Assembly (NCBI RefSeq): GCF_014646115.1
Contig: NZ_BMMV01000001.1
Span: 1-64,000, forward strand
Reading direction: 5' to 3'
Source: Streptomyces camponoticapitis
GTDB lineage: Bacteria; Actinomycetota; Actinomycetes; Streptomycetales; Streptomycetaceae
Length of the DNA stretch: 64,000 bases
Made by a program: the position numbers and the translations under genes. The first letter of the stretch is position 1; each line of letters starts with the position of its first letter. The notes below the pieces were generated by a model that saw only the letters and a program-made list of their open reading frames with translations, did not search any database and was not told the origin of the DNA. This document shows, piece by piece, positions 10,870-20,643 of the stretch.

Positions 10870-12375
10870 TCAAGACGTCATCGCACGGATGGAGTGGTAG
10901 ACGTCGAACACCGCCAGACAGAGCGGGACGATCGTCAGTAGTACGAAGGATTCGGCGATCTCCAGGAAGCGGCCCCAGAAGGGGGTGACGCCCTTGCGCG
11001 GCACGATCAGCCCAATGGCGACGATCAGTGCGGCGATCCCCGCGATGGCCGCGGTCAGCCAGACCGTACGGATGTCGAGGCCCGTGCTGTCGCCGCGCAG
11101 CGCCTCGCGGATCATCCCCTCCGGGGGGTTGAGGCTGAGGCCGAGTCCCAGCAGGACGAGGGCGCCGAGGCCGGCGGCGAGGGCGCAGCCGACCTGCGCC
11201 GTGTAGCTGAAGAGGTGGGCGCGCATGAGCATCGCGACGCCGGTGGCGAGGGCGAGGAGCTGGCCCCACACGCCGTCGGAGAAGCCGAGCACGCCGGCCG
11301 CGCCGACGGCCACCAGCGCGCAGCCGCCGACCAGGCCGACGAGCAGTTCGTGGCCGCGCCGGGCCTGGGCGGCGATGCGCTCCGGGTCGACGGGGGCGGG
11401 GGGCGCCGGGTCGCTTCCGTAGGAGCCGGCGGCGGTACGGGGCGGCTCGAAGCCGATGGGGAGGCGGGCGAAGCGGGTGGAGAGGCCGGGCAGGAAGGCG
11501 AGTGTTCCTACGGAGAGCGCGGCGCAGACGGCGGCGGTCTCGGAGGGCGCCATGTCGGTGGTGATGGCGATGAACGTCACCAGGAGGCCGACGGTGGAGG
11601 CGAAGACGAACGCGACGAAGGGGCCGTCGCCGCCGGGGGCGACGATCACCAGGATCACCGAGGCGATCAGTACGGCGGCGCAGGCGAGCAGGAACTGGAG
11701 GCGGCCGATGCCCTGTCCGTCCGCGAAGGGCAGCAGTCCGGAGCCGGCGACTGCCGCGTTGGCCATGGAGCCGAGACCGAGGGCGACGGACGAGCCCCGG
11801 TCGTCGTACACCCGGGCCCGTACGCCGGCGAGGGCGAGCAGCATGACGGCGGTGACGCCGGCCAGGATGCCCGGCAGGCCGTGTGTGTCGTGCCGGGGAT
11901 CGGCGGTCCACAACACGAAGGCGAGCAAGGTCAGCAGGACGGAGCCGCCGAGGAGCCCTGCGCCGCGCATGGCGCTGTCGGTCCACAGGGTGCGGTCGCG
12001 GGCGACCGCGGAGGCGACGGCGTCGGAGACGTCGTCGAAGACCGCGGGGGGCAGGGATTCGGCGAAGGGACGCAGCGACAGCAGTTCACCGTCGAGGATG
12101 CGCTGGGAGGCCAGGGAGCGGGCGCTGTCGAGGACGGTGCCGTCGCGGCGTACCAGGTGATATCCGACCGGGGCGCCCGCCTCGGGGCTCTGGCCGGACA
12201 GCCGCAGGATCTCCGGGTGGAGGTCGGCGACGGGGATGTCCTCCGGCAGTGCCACGTCGATCCGGCCGTCCGGGGCGACGACGGTGATCCGGCAGAAGCC
12301 GGTTCCGCCGCCGGACGGGGCCGGAGCACCCGGCTGACGGGTTCCGGTGGCCGCCGTTTGGGCCGTCATACTCAC
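10870..12375 (-). CDS. eccD: Type VII secretion membrane protein EccD
   Basis: 501 aa with a GTG start at 12375 (MSMTAQ), placed 9 bases after GAGGGGG; an ATG two codons later is the alternative. Residues about 25-100 form the N-terminal ubiquitin-like domain (CRITVVAPDGRIDVALPED). About eleven membrane helices then fill the rest, the known EccD layout, which lines the ESX pore in the inner membrane. Divergent from eccC across 219 bases. Its minus-strand promoter region has TAGGGTG at 12477-12483. Confidence 0.93.
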   Translation of the reverse strand: MSMTAQTAATGTRQPGAPAPSGGGTGFCRITVVAPDGRIDVALPEDIPVADLHPEILRLSGQSPEAGAPVGYHLVRRDGTVLDSARSLASQRILDGELLSLRPFAESLPPAVFDDVSDAVASAVARDRTLWTDSAMRGAGLLGGSVLLTLLAFVLWTADPRHDTHGLPGILAGVTAVMLLALAGVRARVYDDRGSSVALGLGSMANAAVAGSGLLPFADGQGIGRLQFLLACAAVLIASVILVIVAPGGDGPFVAFVFASTVGLLVTFIAITTDMAPSETAAVCAALSVGTLAFLPGLSTRFARLPIGFEPPRTAAGSYGSDPAPPAPVDPERIAAQARRGHELLVGLVGGCALVAVGAAGVLGFSDGVWGQLLALATGVAMLMRAHLFSYTAQVGCALAAGLGALVLLGLGLSLNPPEGMIREALRGDSTGLDIRTVWLTAAIAGIAALIVAIGLIVPRKGVTPFWGRFLEIAESFVLLTIVPLCLAVFDVYHSIRAMTS

Positions 12376-12476
12376 GTGCTGCATCCCCCTCGTGGTTCCC
12401 ATGCGCCCGATGCCCGCGTTGCGCTCCGAATGCCCCTGTTTTTGCGGAAGTTCATCCCCGCGCAAACGCGTCCGGT

Positions 12477-12483
12477 CACCCTA
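12477..12483 (-). promoter_or_regulatory. Putative eccD -10 region, TAGGGTG
   Basis: The minus strand reads GGTAGGGTGACC about 100 bases before eccD. TAGGGT fits the usual -10 form, but no good -35 lies at the right distance. The heptamer TAGGGTG also occurs upstream of eccE, of the 24531 unit and of the MinD-like gene. Confidence 0.35.
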
Positions 12484-12510
12484 CCGCCGGGCCGTGGACA
12501 CCCGCGCAAG

Positions 12511-12520
12511 TAGGATCCTT
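12511..12520 (+). promoter_or_regulatory. Putative eccC promoter element, TAGGATCCTT
   Basis: TAGGAT matches a -10 hexamer about 80 bases before eccC. The decamer is palindromic in its core (AGGATCCT), is framed by GCAAG/CTTGC, and reappears exactly at 30000-30009 upstream of the DUF397 gene of the same locus. Confidence 0.4.
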
Positions 12521-12594
12521 GCCCGCGGATGGAGGCCCGTCGCCACGGGGGCGCCAGAGGGAACTCTTCTGTCCGGCAAGGGAATTGGTGAGCA

Positions 12595-15500
12595 GTGAGT
12601 CAGATCGTCGTCAAGCGCCCGCCGCGGGCACTGCCCGCCGACGTGCCAGGCGAACAGGTGCAGGTTCAACCCCCTCCGCCGCTGCCCAGAGGGCAGCAGG
12701 AGGGTGCGCTCATGCAGCTGCTGCCCATGCTGGGCATGGGCGGTTCGGTCGTCTTCTTCTTCATGACGCCGAACCCGATCATGCGCATCATGGGCATGGT
12801 GATGATCGCCTCGACGATCGCCATGGCCATCGCGATGCTGGTGCGGCACCGGCGCGGAACGCAGGGCGAACTCGCCGACATGCGGCGCGACTATCTCAAG
12901 TACCTGACGCAGACGCGGCGTACGGTGCTGAGGACTGCGCATCTGCAACGGGACGCGCAGTACTACCTCCACCCGTCCCCCGAGCAGCTGTGGGCACTGG
13001 TCGCCGAGGGCAGCCGGGTGTGGGAACGCCGGGTCGCCGACGAGGACTTCGGGCAGGTACGTATCGGCCTGGGCAGTCAGCAGCTCGCGACGGAGCTCAT
13101 CGAGCCCGAGACGGCGCCCGTGGACGAGCTGGAGCCGCTCACCGCCGGGGCGATGCGGCAGTTCCTCAACGCGCACAGTGTGCTGGACGGTCTGCCGATG
13201 GCCGTCTCGCTGCGCGCCTTCTACCACCTGACGATCACCGGTGAGGCCGAGTCGGTGCGCTCGACGGCGCGCGCGATGGTCGGCTCGCTCGCCTCGCTGC
13301 ACTCCCCCGAGGACCTGGTCGTCGCCGTCGTCGCCGGACGGGGCGAGGCGTCGCGGTGGGAGTGGGCGAAGTGGTTGCCGCACGTCCAGGCGCAGGGCCC
13401 CGGCGACGGGGCGGGCAGCCGCCGGCTCATCACGTCCGACGTGCGGGAGCTGGAGGAGATGCTGGCGGGGCAGCTGGAGGGGCGTCCGCGGTTCCAGCCG
13501 GGCGGCCAGCCGCTGCTGGACCAGCCGCACATCGTCGTCGTCCTGGACGGTATGTCGCTGCCCTCCCTGTCGGCGCTCGCGTCGGCCGAGGGGCTGCAGG
13601 GTGTGACGGTCGTCGAGGTCGTACCGGGCGAGGTCACGGCGGCGCGGGGCGGTCTCGCCGTGGTGGTGCGGCCCGACTCGCTGCGGCTGGAGTCGGGGCA
13701 CGGCATGGTGTACGACGGGGAGCCCGACCGGCTGAGCATGGAGGCCGCCGAGGCGCTGGCCCGTCAGCTCGCGCCGCTGCGGGTCGCGACGGGTGGCGAC
13801 GACGACGAACCGCTGCTCGCCAACCTGGACTTCACCGATCTGCTGAACCTCGGGGACGCGGCGTCCGTCGACGTCACCCGTACGTGGCGGCCCCGTTCGC
13901 AGGCGGAGCGGCTGCGCGTGCCCATCGGTGTCGGCGAGGACGGGGCGCCCGTCATGCTGGACCTGAAGGAGGCGGCGCAGGAGGGCATGGGGCCGCACGG
14001 GCTGTGCGTGGGTGCGACGGGCTCCGGCAAGTCCGAACTGCTGCGCACGCTCGTCCTGGGCCTTGCCGTGACGCATTCGTCGGAGACGCTGAACTTCGTC
14101 CTCGCGGACTTCAAGGGCGGCGCGACGTTCGCCGGCATGTCGCAGATGCCGCACGTCGCGGCGGTGATCACCAACCTCGCGGACGACCTCACGCTCGTCG
14201 ACCGCATGGGTGACTCGATCCGCGGTGAGCTCAACCGCCGCCAGGAGATGCTGCGCGACGCGGGCAACTACGCCAACATCCACGACTACGAGAAGGCGCG
14301 CGCGGCGGGCTCACCGTTGCAGCCCATCCCGTCGCTGGTCCTGGTCATCGACGAGTTCAGTGAACTCCTGACAGCGATGCCGGACTTCATCGAGATGTTC
14401 GTCCAGATCGGGCGCATCGGGCGTTCGCTGGGCGTCCATCTCCTGCTGGCGTCGCAGCGGTTGGAGGAGGGCCGGCTGCGCGGGCTGGAGACGTATCTCT
14501 CCTACCGCGTGGGTCTGCGTACCTTCTCGGCCGCGGAGTCGCGGGCGGCGCTGGGTGTGCCAGACGCCTACCAGCTGCCGAACGTGCCCGGTTCCGGGTA
14601 TCTGAAGTACGGCACCGACGAGATGGTGCGGTTCAAGGCCGCGTACGTCTCCGGGGTGTACCGGGCGAACGCGCAGGCCGTCGCGGGGACGGGTGGACCG
14701 CTGCCGGTGGACCGCAGGCCGGTGCCGTTCACGGCGGCGCCGGTGCCGGTGCACCACGTGCGGCCGGCCGCGCGGCCCGCCGTACCGGACGCGCGCACCA
14801 CGTCCGAGGACGACGCGCTGGCCGACTCGGTGCTCGACGTGATCGTGCGCCGGCTCGAAGGGCGGGGCGCCGAGGCGCACCAGGTGTGGCTGCCGCCGCT
14901 GGACAATCCGCCGTCGCTGGACGAGCTGCTGCCGGGGCTGTCGAACGTGGAGGGGCGCGGGCTGACACAGCCCGGTTTCGAGGGCGCCGGGCGCCTCGTC
15001 GTACCGCTGGGCGTGGTCGACAAGCCGTACGAGCAGCGACGCGACACCCTGTACCGGGACTTCTCCGGGGCGGCGGGCCATATGCAGATCGTGGGCGGCC
15101 CGCAGTCCGGCAAGTCGACGCTGCTGCGCACGCTGATCGCGGGGTTCGCGCTGACGCACACGCCGCGGGAAGTGCAGTTCTACGGGCTGGACTTCGGCGG
15201 CGGCGGCATGTCGTCGATCGCCGGGCTGCCGCACGTCGGAGGGATCGCTTCGCGGCTCGACCCGGAGAAGGTGAGGCGGACGACGGCCGAGGTGTACGGC
15301 ATCCTGGCGCGTCGCGAGGAGTACTTCCGTACGGCGGGGATCGACTCCGTCAACACCTTCCGCAGGATGCGGGAACGGGGCGAGATCTCGCCGGCGGACC
15401 AGCCGTGGGGCGATGTCTTCCTGATCATCGACGGCTGGGGCAACTTCCGCACCGACTATGAGGGGTTGGAGCCCGCAGTGCTCGACATCGCGGCGCGCGG

Positions 15501-16575
15501 GCTCGGTTACGGCATCCATGTGGTGCTGACGGCGTCGCGCTCGATGGAGGTGCGCGCCAACCTCAAGGACCACCTGATGAACCGGCTGGAGCTGCGCCTC
15601 GGCGACACCATGGACTCCGACCTGGACCGCAAGGCCGCGGTCAACGTGCCCACGGGGGTGCCCGGCCGGGGTCTGACACCGGAGAAACTGCACTTCATGG
15701 CGGCGGTGCCGCGGATCGACTCCATCAACTCCGACAGCGACCTGTCGGAGGCGACGGCCGCGATGACGCAGGAGGTCGGCCGGCACTGGACGGGGCCCGG
15801 CGCCCCGGCCGTACGGCTGCTGCCGCGCGAGCTGGACGCGGCGACGCTGCCGGCGGGCGCGGAGCAGCCGAAGCGGGGCGTGGCCTTCGGGATCGACGAG
15901 AACCTGCTGGAGCCAGTCTTCGTCAACTTCGACCGCGACCCGTTCTTCCTGGTGTTCGGCGAGAGCGAGTCCGGAAAGTCGAACCTGCTGCGGCTGCTGA
16001 TCACGCGGCTGACGGAGCGCTACGACGGGAACTCGGCCAAGTTCTTCGTCATCGACAACCGGCGCGCGCTGCTGGATGTGACGCCCGCGTCGCACCTGGC
16101 GGAGTACGTGCCGATGTCCAACAACATGGACCACCACGTGGACGCGCTGTCGGACCTGATGCGGCGCCGTACACCGGCGGCCGACGTCACGGCGCGGCAG
16201 CTGCGCGAGCGCAGTTGGTGGCGCGGGCCGACGGTGTTCGTGGTCGTCGACGACTACGACCTGGTGTCCACCTCCAGCGGCAACCCGCTCAACAAGCTCA
16301 CGGAGCAGCTGCCGTTCGCGCGCGACGTGGGTGTCCGCTTCATCATCGCGCGCAGCGCGGCCGGGGCGAGCAGGGCCTCGTACGAGCCGTTCATGCAGCG
16401 GATGATGGAGCTCGGCGCGCAGGGTGTGCTGCTCTCGGGCGACCCGCAGGAGGGCGACATCCTCGGCGGCGTACGGGCGCGTCCGATGCCGGCGGGCCGG
16501 GGCGTCTTCGTCTCCCGCCAGCGTGGCAATCCACTGGTGCAGACCGGTCTGATGCCCTCGCTGGAAGAGCGGTGA
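12595..16575 (+). CDS. eccC: Type VII secretion motor ATPase EccC (fused EccCa-EccCb)
   Basis: 1326 aa from a GTG start. FtsK/SpoIIIE-type ATPase that drives ESX export and recognises substrate pairs. Two membrane helices lie near residues 45-85. Three P-loop domains follow: GATGSGKSE near 473, GGPQSGKST near 834 and GESESGKSN near 1122. The first module contains ADFKGGATF and VIDEFSELL (Walker B). A single chain with all three modules is the arrangement usual outside mycobacterial ESX-1. Divergent from eccD, and followed after 79 bases by the helical protein at 16655. Confidence 0.96.
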   Translation: MSQIVVKRPPRALPADVPGEQVQVQPPPPLPRGQQEGALMQLLPMLGMGGSVVFFFMTPNPIMRIMGMVMIASTIAMAIAMLVRHRRGTQGELADMRRDYLKYLTQTRRTVLRTAHLQRDAQYYLHPSPEQLWALVAEGSRVWERRVADEDFGQVRIGLGSQQLATELIEPETAPVDELEPLTAGAMRQFLNAHSVLDGLPMAVSLRAFYHLTITGEAESVRSTARAMVGSLASLHSPEDLVVAVVAGRGEASRWEWAKWLPHVQAQGPGDGAGSRRLITSDVRELEEMLAGQLEGRPRFQPGGQPLLDQPHIVVVLDGMSLPSLSALASAEGLQGVTVVEVVPGEVTAARGGLAVVVRPDSLRLESGHGMVYDGEPDRLSMEAAEALARQLAPLRVATGGDDDEPLLANLDFTDLLNLGDAASVDVTRTWRPRSQAERLRVPIGVGEDGAPVMLDLKEAAQEGMGPHGLCVGATGSGKSELLRTLVLGLAVTHSSETLNFVLADFKGGATFAGMSQMPHVAAVITNLADDLTLVDRMGDSIRGELNRRQEMLRDAGNYANIHDYEKARAAGSPLQPIPSLVLVIDEFSELLTAMPDFIEMFVQIGRIGRSLGVHLLLASQRLEEGRLRGLETYLSYRVGLRTFSAAESRAALGVPDAYQLPNVPGSGYLKYGTDEMVRFKAAYVSGVYRANAQAVAGTGGPLPVDRRPVPFTAAPVPVHHVRPAARPAVPDARTTSEDDALADSVLDVIVRRLEGRGAEAHQVWLPPLDNPPSLDELLPGLSNVEGRGLTQPGFEGAGRLVVPLGVVDKPYEQRRDTLYRDFSGAAGHMQIVGGPQSGKSTLLRTLIAGFALTHTPREVQFYGLDFGGGGMSSIAGLPHVGGIASRLDPEKVRRTTAEVYGILARREEYFRTAGIDSVNTFRRMRERGEISPADQPWGDVFLIIDGWGNFRTDYEGLEPAVLDIAARGLGYGIHVVLTASRSMEVRANLKDHLMNRLELRLGDTMDSDLDRKAAVNVPTGVPGRGLTPEKLHFMAAVPRIDSINSDSDLSEATAAMTQEVGRHWTGPGAPAVRLLPRELDAATLPAGAEQPKRGVAFGIDENLLEPVFVNFDRDPFFLVFGESESGKSNLLRLLITRLTERYDGNSAKFFVIDNRRALLDVTPASHLAEYVPMSNNMDHHVDALSDLMRRRTPAADVTARQLRERSWWRGPTVFVVVDDYDLVSTSSGNPLNKLTEQLPFARDVGVRFIIARSAAGASRASYEPFMQRMMELGAQGVLLSGDPQEGDILGGVRARPMPAGRGVFVSRQRGNPLVQTGLMPSLEER

Positions 16576-16654
16576 CGGGGGCGGAGCACGGCCCATTCGC
16601 AGGTTGATCCGGAATGGTGAAATCCATCAGCGAGCACGGGGGAAGGAGTCCCAG

Positions 16655-17152
16655 ATGGCGTGGGACGAGTGGGACCAGTTGAAGGCGTCCGCGGCGGGCG
16701 GCGAACCGACCGGGATGCGGCTCAACGGGCTCCCGGAGGAGGACAGGCCCAACGCGGGCAGCCCGACCGGTGATCTCACGGTCGATCAGAAGGACCTGGC
16801 GGCGATCGGCGACGAGGCGTTCAAGCTGTACAACCGGCTGTGGGAGGAGGCGCGGGTCACCAGCACCGACACGGCGGCTGCCGATCTCAAGAGCCAGGGA
16901 TTCGCGCTGGGCGGGGCGCTGAGCCATGTCTCGCTGCGCTGGGACCGGCAGCTCGGATCGGTCATGGACGCCTGCGCGCTTATCTCGAACCACATGGACT
17001 TCACGAAGAAGGCGCATGAGGGCGACGAGATCTTCATCGAGCGTCATGTGAGCAGCATCTCCACTCTCGACGCGGGCTTCGACGAGTCGTGGGCCCCGCC
17101 GGGCGAGAAGAACGAGGTGTACGGCGAGGACAAGAAAGACAAGAAGGACTGA
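16655..17152 (+). CDS. ESX-associated helical protein, possible partner of the next gene
   Basis: 165 aa from the ATG at 16655, which follows GGAAGGAG; the longer frame from 16604 lacks a ribosome site. Mostly helical and acidic, starting MAWDEWDQLK and ending in a Lys/Asp-rich tail. I recognise it as a family found beside Streptomyces ESX loci but know no tested function. It ends 22 bases before the 758-aa gene and is probably co-translated. Size and position suggest a WXG100-like chaperone or dimer partner for that protein, which is inference. Confidence 0.8.
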   Translation: MAWDEWDQLKASAAGGEPTGMRLNGLPEEDRPNAGSPTGDLTVDQKDLAAIGDEAFKLYNRLWEEARVTSTDTAAADLKSQGFALGGALSHVSLRWDRQLGSVMDACALISNHMDFTKKAHEGDEIFIERHVSSISTLDAGFDESWAPPGEKNEVYGEDKKDKKD

Positions 17153-17174
17153 GAAGGACTAGAGGAACAGACTC

Positions 17175-19451
17175 ATGGATTTCGAAGCCCTTCACTCCGC
17201 CAATTTCAAGACTCTTGACGACGCCGTCGACGGCTGGACCAAGATGCTCGTCAAGCTCGCCGATCTGAAGAAGGACGCCCAGGACGGACTTCGGGGCAAG
17301 GCCAACAAGGCGAACTGGGCCGGTTACAACGCCACGGTGTCGCGCGAGTTCATCGGAAAGACGGCCGAGGAGTTCAACGACGCGTACACGCAGGCCGAAT
17401 CGATCCGCAATATCGTCCGCGACACGCAGGGTGAACTGAAGACGCAGCAGCGCCTGCTCAAAGAAGCCATCGAGCGCGGGCGGACCAACCACATGTCCGT
17501 CAGGTCCGCGGGCAGCGGTTTCACCGTCACCCCCAACCCCGATCCGAAGCCCGCGAACGGCCAGAAGGACGTCGACGCACTGAGGGACGAACTCCAGGGA
17601 ATCCTCAACACGGCGACCGAGGTCGACAGCACCGCGTCCACGTCGCTCAAGGCGCTCGTCGATCTCACCGACTACGGATTCTCGGGACAGAAGTACGCGG
17701 ACCGCGACTCCGCCGCGAACGCGATCAAGGAAGCCGAGAATCTCGCCCGTATCGCCAAGAAGAACCCGGAAGACCTCACGGTCAAGGAGTTCGACGCACT
17801 CAACGCCGGTCTGAAGAAGTACTCGGGCGACGAACTCTTCGCCGAGCGCTTCGCCGAGCAGCTGGGCCCCAAGGGGACACTCGAATTCTGGGCGGGCGTG
17901 GCAACCCCGAGCACCAACAGGGACCTCTACGTCGACCGGCACGAACAGCTCGCCGATCTGCAGAAGAATCTCAGTCTCACGCTCGCCACGGCGACTCAGG
18001 CGGACACGCCTGAGATGCGCAGGTGGACGTATGAGATGACGGAACTCGGCAGCCAGCCGTTGAACAAGAACAGCACCACCCAGGGCTTCCAGGTGATGAG
18101 CAACCTGATGCGCTGGGGCAACTTCGACGACCAGTTCCTCAGGAGTTACGGCTCCGAACTCATGGAGACCGAGAAGACGGCCACCAGCAACGGCCGCCAC
18201 GGGGCGACACTCTGGACCCACATGGGCATGGACCCCAATCTCAACCGCACCGGCGAGGACTCCGGCTCGGACCCCATGATCGGCTACTTGAAAGCCCTGT
18301 CGAACAGCCCGGACGCGGCCACGGACTTCTTCAACGAGCCGTTCCTTTCGAAGGACGAGGACCACGACTTCAAGGAGGAGAACAACGACGGGAAGGAGGT
18401 CAGCGCCTCACTCTCCAACTTCGACTACCTCTTCGAAGAACGCGACTGGCCGCCGGAGCGCGACAAGGACGGCGAGAACAGCATCTCGGGCCGGAACAAC
18501 CTGGCGATGGCGCTGGAGGCGGCGACGACGGGTCACCCTGCGGGCGAACTGCCGACGGTCGACACCCCGCCGCACAATCCGGAGCAGGCGAGGCTCATGG
18601 AGAGCGTGGTTGCCTCGATCTCGGACGATCCGAACCGGCTCAAAGACAATTCCTTCATGTCGGACAGTGTCGGCCAGATGGCTTCCGAGTATCTGCCCGA
18701 CATCAACCGCGCCACAGCGGACGGTGGCAAGGAGAATGAGAGCGTACCGAAGCTCTTCCCGATCGCCGGCGCGGCGGCGGACATGCAGCACACGGACGTG
18801 ACGCGTTTCTTGGCAACGGTGGGCCAGAATCCGGAAGGATACGCCGCGATCGAGGTCGGCCAGAAAGCGTACATGGCAGGTCTGATGGATTACCACCTTG
18901 ATCCGGATCTTCCCGCCGACAGCCGCTATCCGCACTCCGCGGAAGAGACAATCAAGGAAATCGCCCGGCGGTCCGGGGAGGTCGAGGGGACTCTCGCCAT
19001 CGGCCGTCAGGAGGCGGTTCTGGGCGAGGCCAAGGCGAAGGACGACGACTTCGAGCACGCGACGAACCAGAAGAAGAACACTATCTCGGGCCTGGTCGGC
19101 CTGGGCGTGGGTGTCGGCACGTCGTTCATCGCCAGTCCTGTGGTGGGTGCTGCGGTGGGCGGGGCCGCGGGGACTGTGACCGGGGTCGTTCTGGAGCAGT
19201 TCTTCAAGGACACCGATCCGCAGAATCTGGCCGGCGTCGGCCATGACGTCGGGCTCCGCTGGGAGGCCAGCAAGGACGCCCAGACGGACATGGCCAGGGC
19301 CGCGGGCGAGGAGGCGGCCAAGGCCCACAACTCTCCCGACGCCGAGCGGATTCAGGAATGGACCCGTATCGGTACGACTGACGGCTTCGACGACGCCTCG
19401 ACAGCAGCGCGCAGGATGGCGGACGATCTCGAAACCGAGATTCCTACGTGA
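17175..19451 (+). CDS. Large ESX-associated protein, candidate type VII substrate
   Basis: 758 aa, ATG preceded by AGAGGAA. Residues about 1-110 are helical and resemble a WXG100/LXG-type module (LHSANFKTLDDAVDGW, then NWAGYNATVSREF near residue 47). The middle is a long soluble region rich in charged residues. Near residues 640-680 is a glycine-rich hydrophobic stretch (GLVGLGVGVGTSF, GAAVGGAAGTV) that could insert in a membrane. It may belong to what I recall as DUF6571. No catalytic motif is apparent. It lies between the 165-aa helical gene and a lipoprotein gene, within the ESX locus. A secreted or membrane-acting effector is my inference. Confidence 0.82.
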   Translation: MDFEALHSANFKTLDDAVDGWTKMLVKLADLKKDAQDGLRGKANKANWAGYNATVSREFIGKTAEEFNDAYTQAESIRNIVRDTQGELKTQQRLLKEAIERGRTNHMSVRSAGSGFTVTPNPDPKPANGQKDVDALRDELQGILNTATEVDSTASTSLKALVDLTDYGFSGQKYADRDSAANAIKEAENLARIAKKNPEDLTVKEFDALNAGLKKYSGDELFAERFAEQLGPKGTLEFWAGVATPSTNRDLYVDRHEQLADLQKNLSLTLATATQADTPEMRRWTYEMTELGSQPLNKNSTTQGFQVMSNLMRWGNFDDQFLRSYGSELMETEKTATSNGRHGATLWTHMGMDPNLNRTGEDSGSDPMIGYLKALSNSPDAATDFFNEPFLSKDEDHDFKEENNDGKEVSASLSNFDYLFEERDWPPERDKDGENSISGRNNLAMALEAATTGHPAGELPTVDTPPHNPEQARLMESVVASISDDPNRLKDNSFMSDSVGQMASEYLPDINRATADGGKENESVPKLFPIAGAAADMQHTDVTRFLATVGQNPEGYAAIEVGQKAYMAGLMDYHLDPDLPADSRYPHSAEETIKEIARRSGEVEGTLAIGRQEAVLGEAKAKDDDFEHATNQKKNTISGLVGLGVGVGTSFIASPVVGAAVGGAAGTVTGVVLEQFFKDTDPQNLAGVGHDVGLRWEASKDAQTDMARAAGEEAAKAHNSPDAERIQEWTRIGTTDGFDDASTAARRMADDLETEIPT

Positions 19452-19572
19452 GGGTGAACCGGTGGGCGATGGGATGTGGACGAGATGAAGTTGACCGTCG
19501 TTCCCGCCACCTCCGACCAGTTTTGATGAAGTCCGACCAAGGAATCAATTCACAAGGGAACCCAGGGAACGC

Positions 19573-20142
19573 ATGAAAAGCCTTGAGAAGCGCTCTTACG
19601 CTGCCACGGGTCCGCGGCGCCTCACCGTGGGCCTCGGGGCTCTCTCGTTCGTCCTGCTGGCCTCCGCCTGCTCGGAACCGGCGGACGAGTACGAGGTCCC
19701 GCAGGCGCTTTGTGGCGTCGAGGTGCCCGGGGACGTACTGGATCCCTTGCTGCCGGAGGGAGAAGAAGTCTCCGAGCGGACCAAGACGGCCAGCGGAGTC
19801 AAGCGCTGCTATGTGTCCGTGGACGACAAGGTCGCACTGTCGACATCCATAGAGTGGTACGAGGCCGATACCCCAATCGCGGAGGTCGCCGAGAAAACAA
19901 TCGGCGCGGATCCGAATGACAAAGTCACCGGCGACAAGCGATACAGCTACTCAGACAAGGGCGGAGCCGGGCTGATCCGCTGCGACGACTCGTCCACGAT
20001 CGACAAGGACGTCGACGGCGACCTCTACACGACGGTACGGGTCGGTGGCGACGACTCGGCCGACGCCGCCGCTGTGCTGAAGGCGATCGAGGCGTACACG
20101 AATGCCGCGCCCGCGGCGGGCGAGTGTGAGGTCGATCTCTGA
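19573..20142 (+). CDS. Predicted lipoprotein of the ESX locus
   Basis: 189 aa. A basic N-terminus and a hydrophobic segment end in the lipobox LASAC (Cys about residue 34), so it should be lipid-anchored outside the membrane. The mature part has conserved-looking cysteines (ALCGVEV, KRCYV, IRCDD, GECEV) that could form two disulfides. It lies 121 bases after the 758-aa gene on the same strand. By position it could be an accessory or immunity-like partner, but nothing in the sequence proves that. Confidence 0.8.
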   Translation: MKSLEKRSYAATGPRRLTVGLGALSFVLLASACSEPADEYEVPQALCGVEVPGDVLDPLLPEGEEVSERTKTASGVKRCYVSVDDKVALSTSIEWYEADTPIAEVAEKTIGADPNDKVTGDKRYSYSDKGGAGLIRCDDSSTIDKDVDGDLYTTVRVGGDDSADAAAVLKAIEAYTNAAPAAGECEVDL

Positions 20143-20190
20143 GGTCTCTTGAATGCCCGAAATCCATGTCGCGTCGACTGGCGCGACGAG

Positions 20191-20217
20191 GGGGGGCACC
20201 TCCCGCGCGTGCCCCCC
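20191..20217. terminator. Bidirectional terminator between convergent genes
   Basis: GGGGGGCAC (20191-20199) pairs perfectly with GTGCCCCCC (20209-20217). It lies between the lipoprotein gene (+) and the WXG100 gene (-) and can serve both. Confidence 0.65.
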
Positions 20218-20252
20218 TGTTGCCGTAACCGCCGGTTGCTTCTGCGGACTTC

Positions 20253-20552
20253 TTAGAAGTAGCCGGCGGACTTCCTGTCGCCCGCCTGGTAAGTGGGGCC
20301 GGCCTCGCGGACCTTGCGGGCGATGTCCTTGAGCGCGTTGTGGATCTGACGCGTCTCGTTGTCCCACTTCTTGTGGGCCGCGTCCGCTGCGGTCTTGGCC
20401 TCGCCCTCGAAGGTCGCGGAGACGCCGCGGATCTTCGTCTGAATCGCCTCAAGGCTCTCGTCGAGCCGGGCGGCCTGCTTCTCGATGACCGAGGCGGCCT
20501 GCTCCAGCGAGCCGTAGGTCACGACCATGGTGCCGTCGTTCTGCTGAGCCAC
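20253..20552 (-). CDS. WXG100-family ESX substrate with degenerate WXG turn
   Basis: 99 aa, the classic size for EsxA/EsxB proteins: two helices joined by a turn. The turn reads FEG (in ATFEGEAKTAAD, about residue 49) instead of WXG. Near the C-terminus YQAGD matches the YxxxD/E export motif that EccC recognises. It lies 91 bases downstream of the other WXG100 gene, so both should be made together and form the EsxA-EsxB pair described for S. coelicolor. I do not assign which is EsxA. Confidence 0.9.
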   Translation of the reverse strand: MAQQNDGTMVVTYGSLEQAASVIEKQAARLDESLEAIQTKIRGVSATFEGEAKTAADAAHKKWDNETRQIHNALKDIARKVREAGPTYQAGDRKSAGYF

Positions 20553-20643
20553 GGGTCCTCCTGTTTCCTGTCAGTGCGGTGGGGTGCGGAGCGTTGTGTA
20601 AGTGCGCGGAAGGCTGTCCGAGCGGAAGGTGCCTGACGGGCCG

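Noticed and set aside
12481..16596. Long minus-strand frames opposite eccC
   Set aside because: eccC has three P-loops and family length; these frames are shadows.
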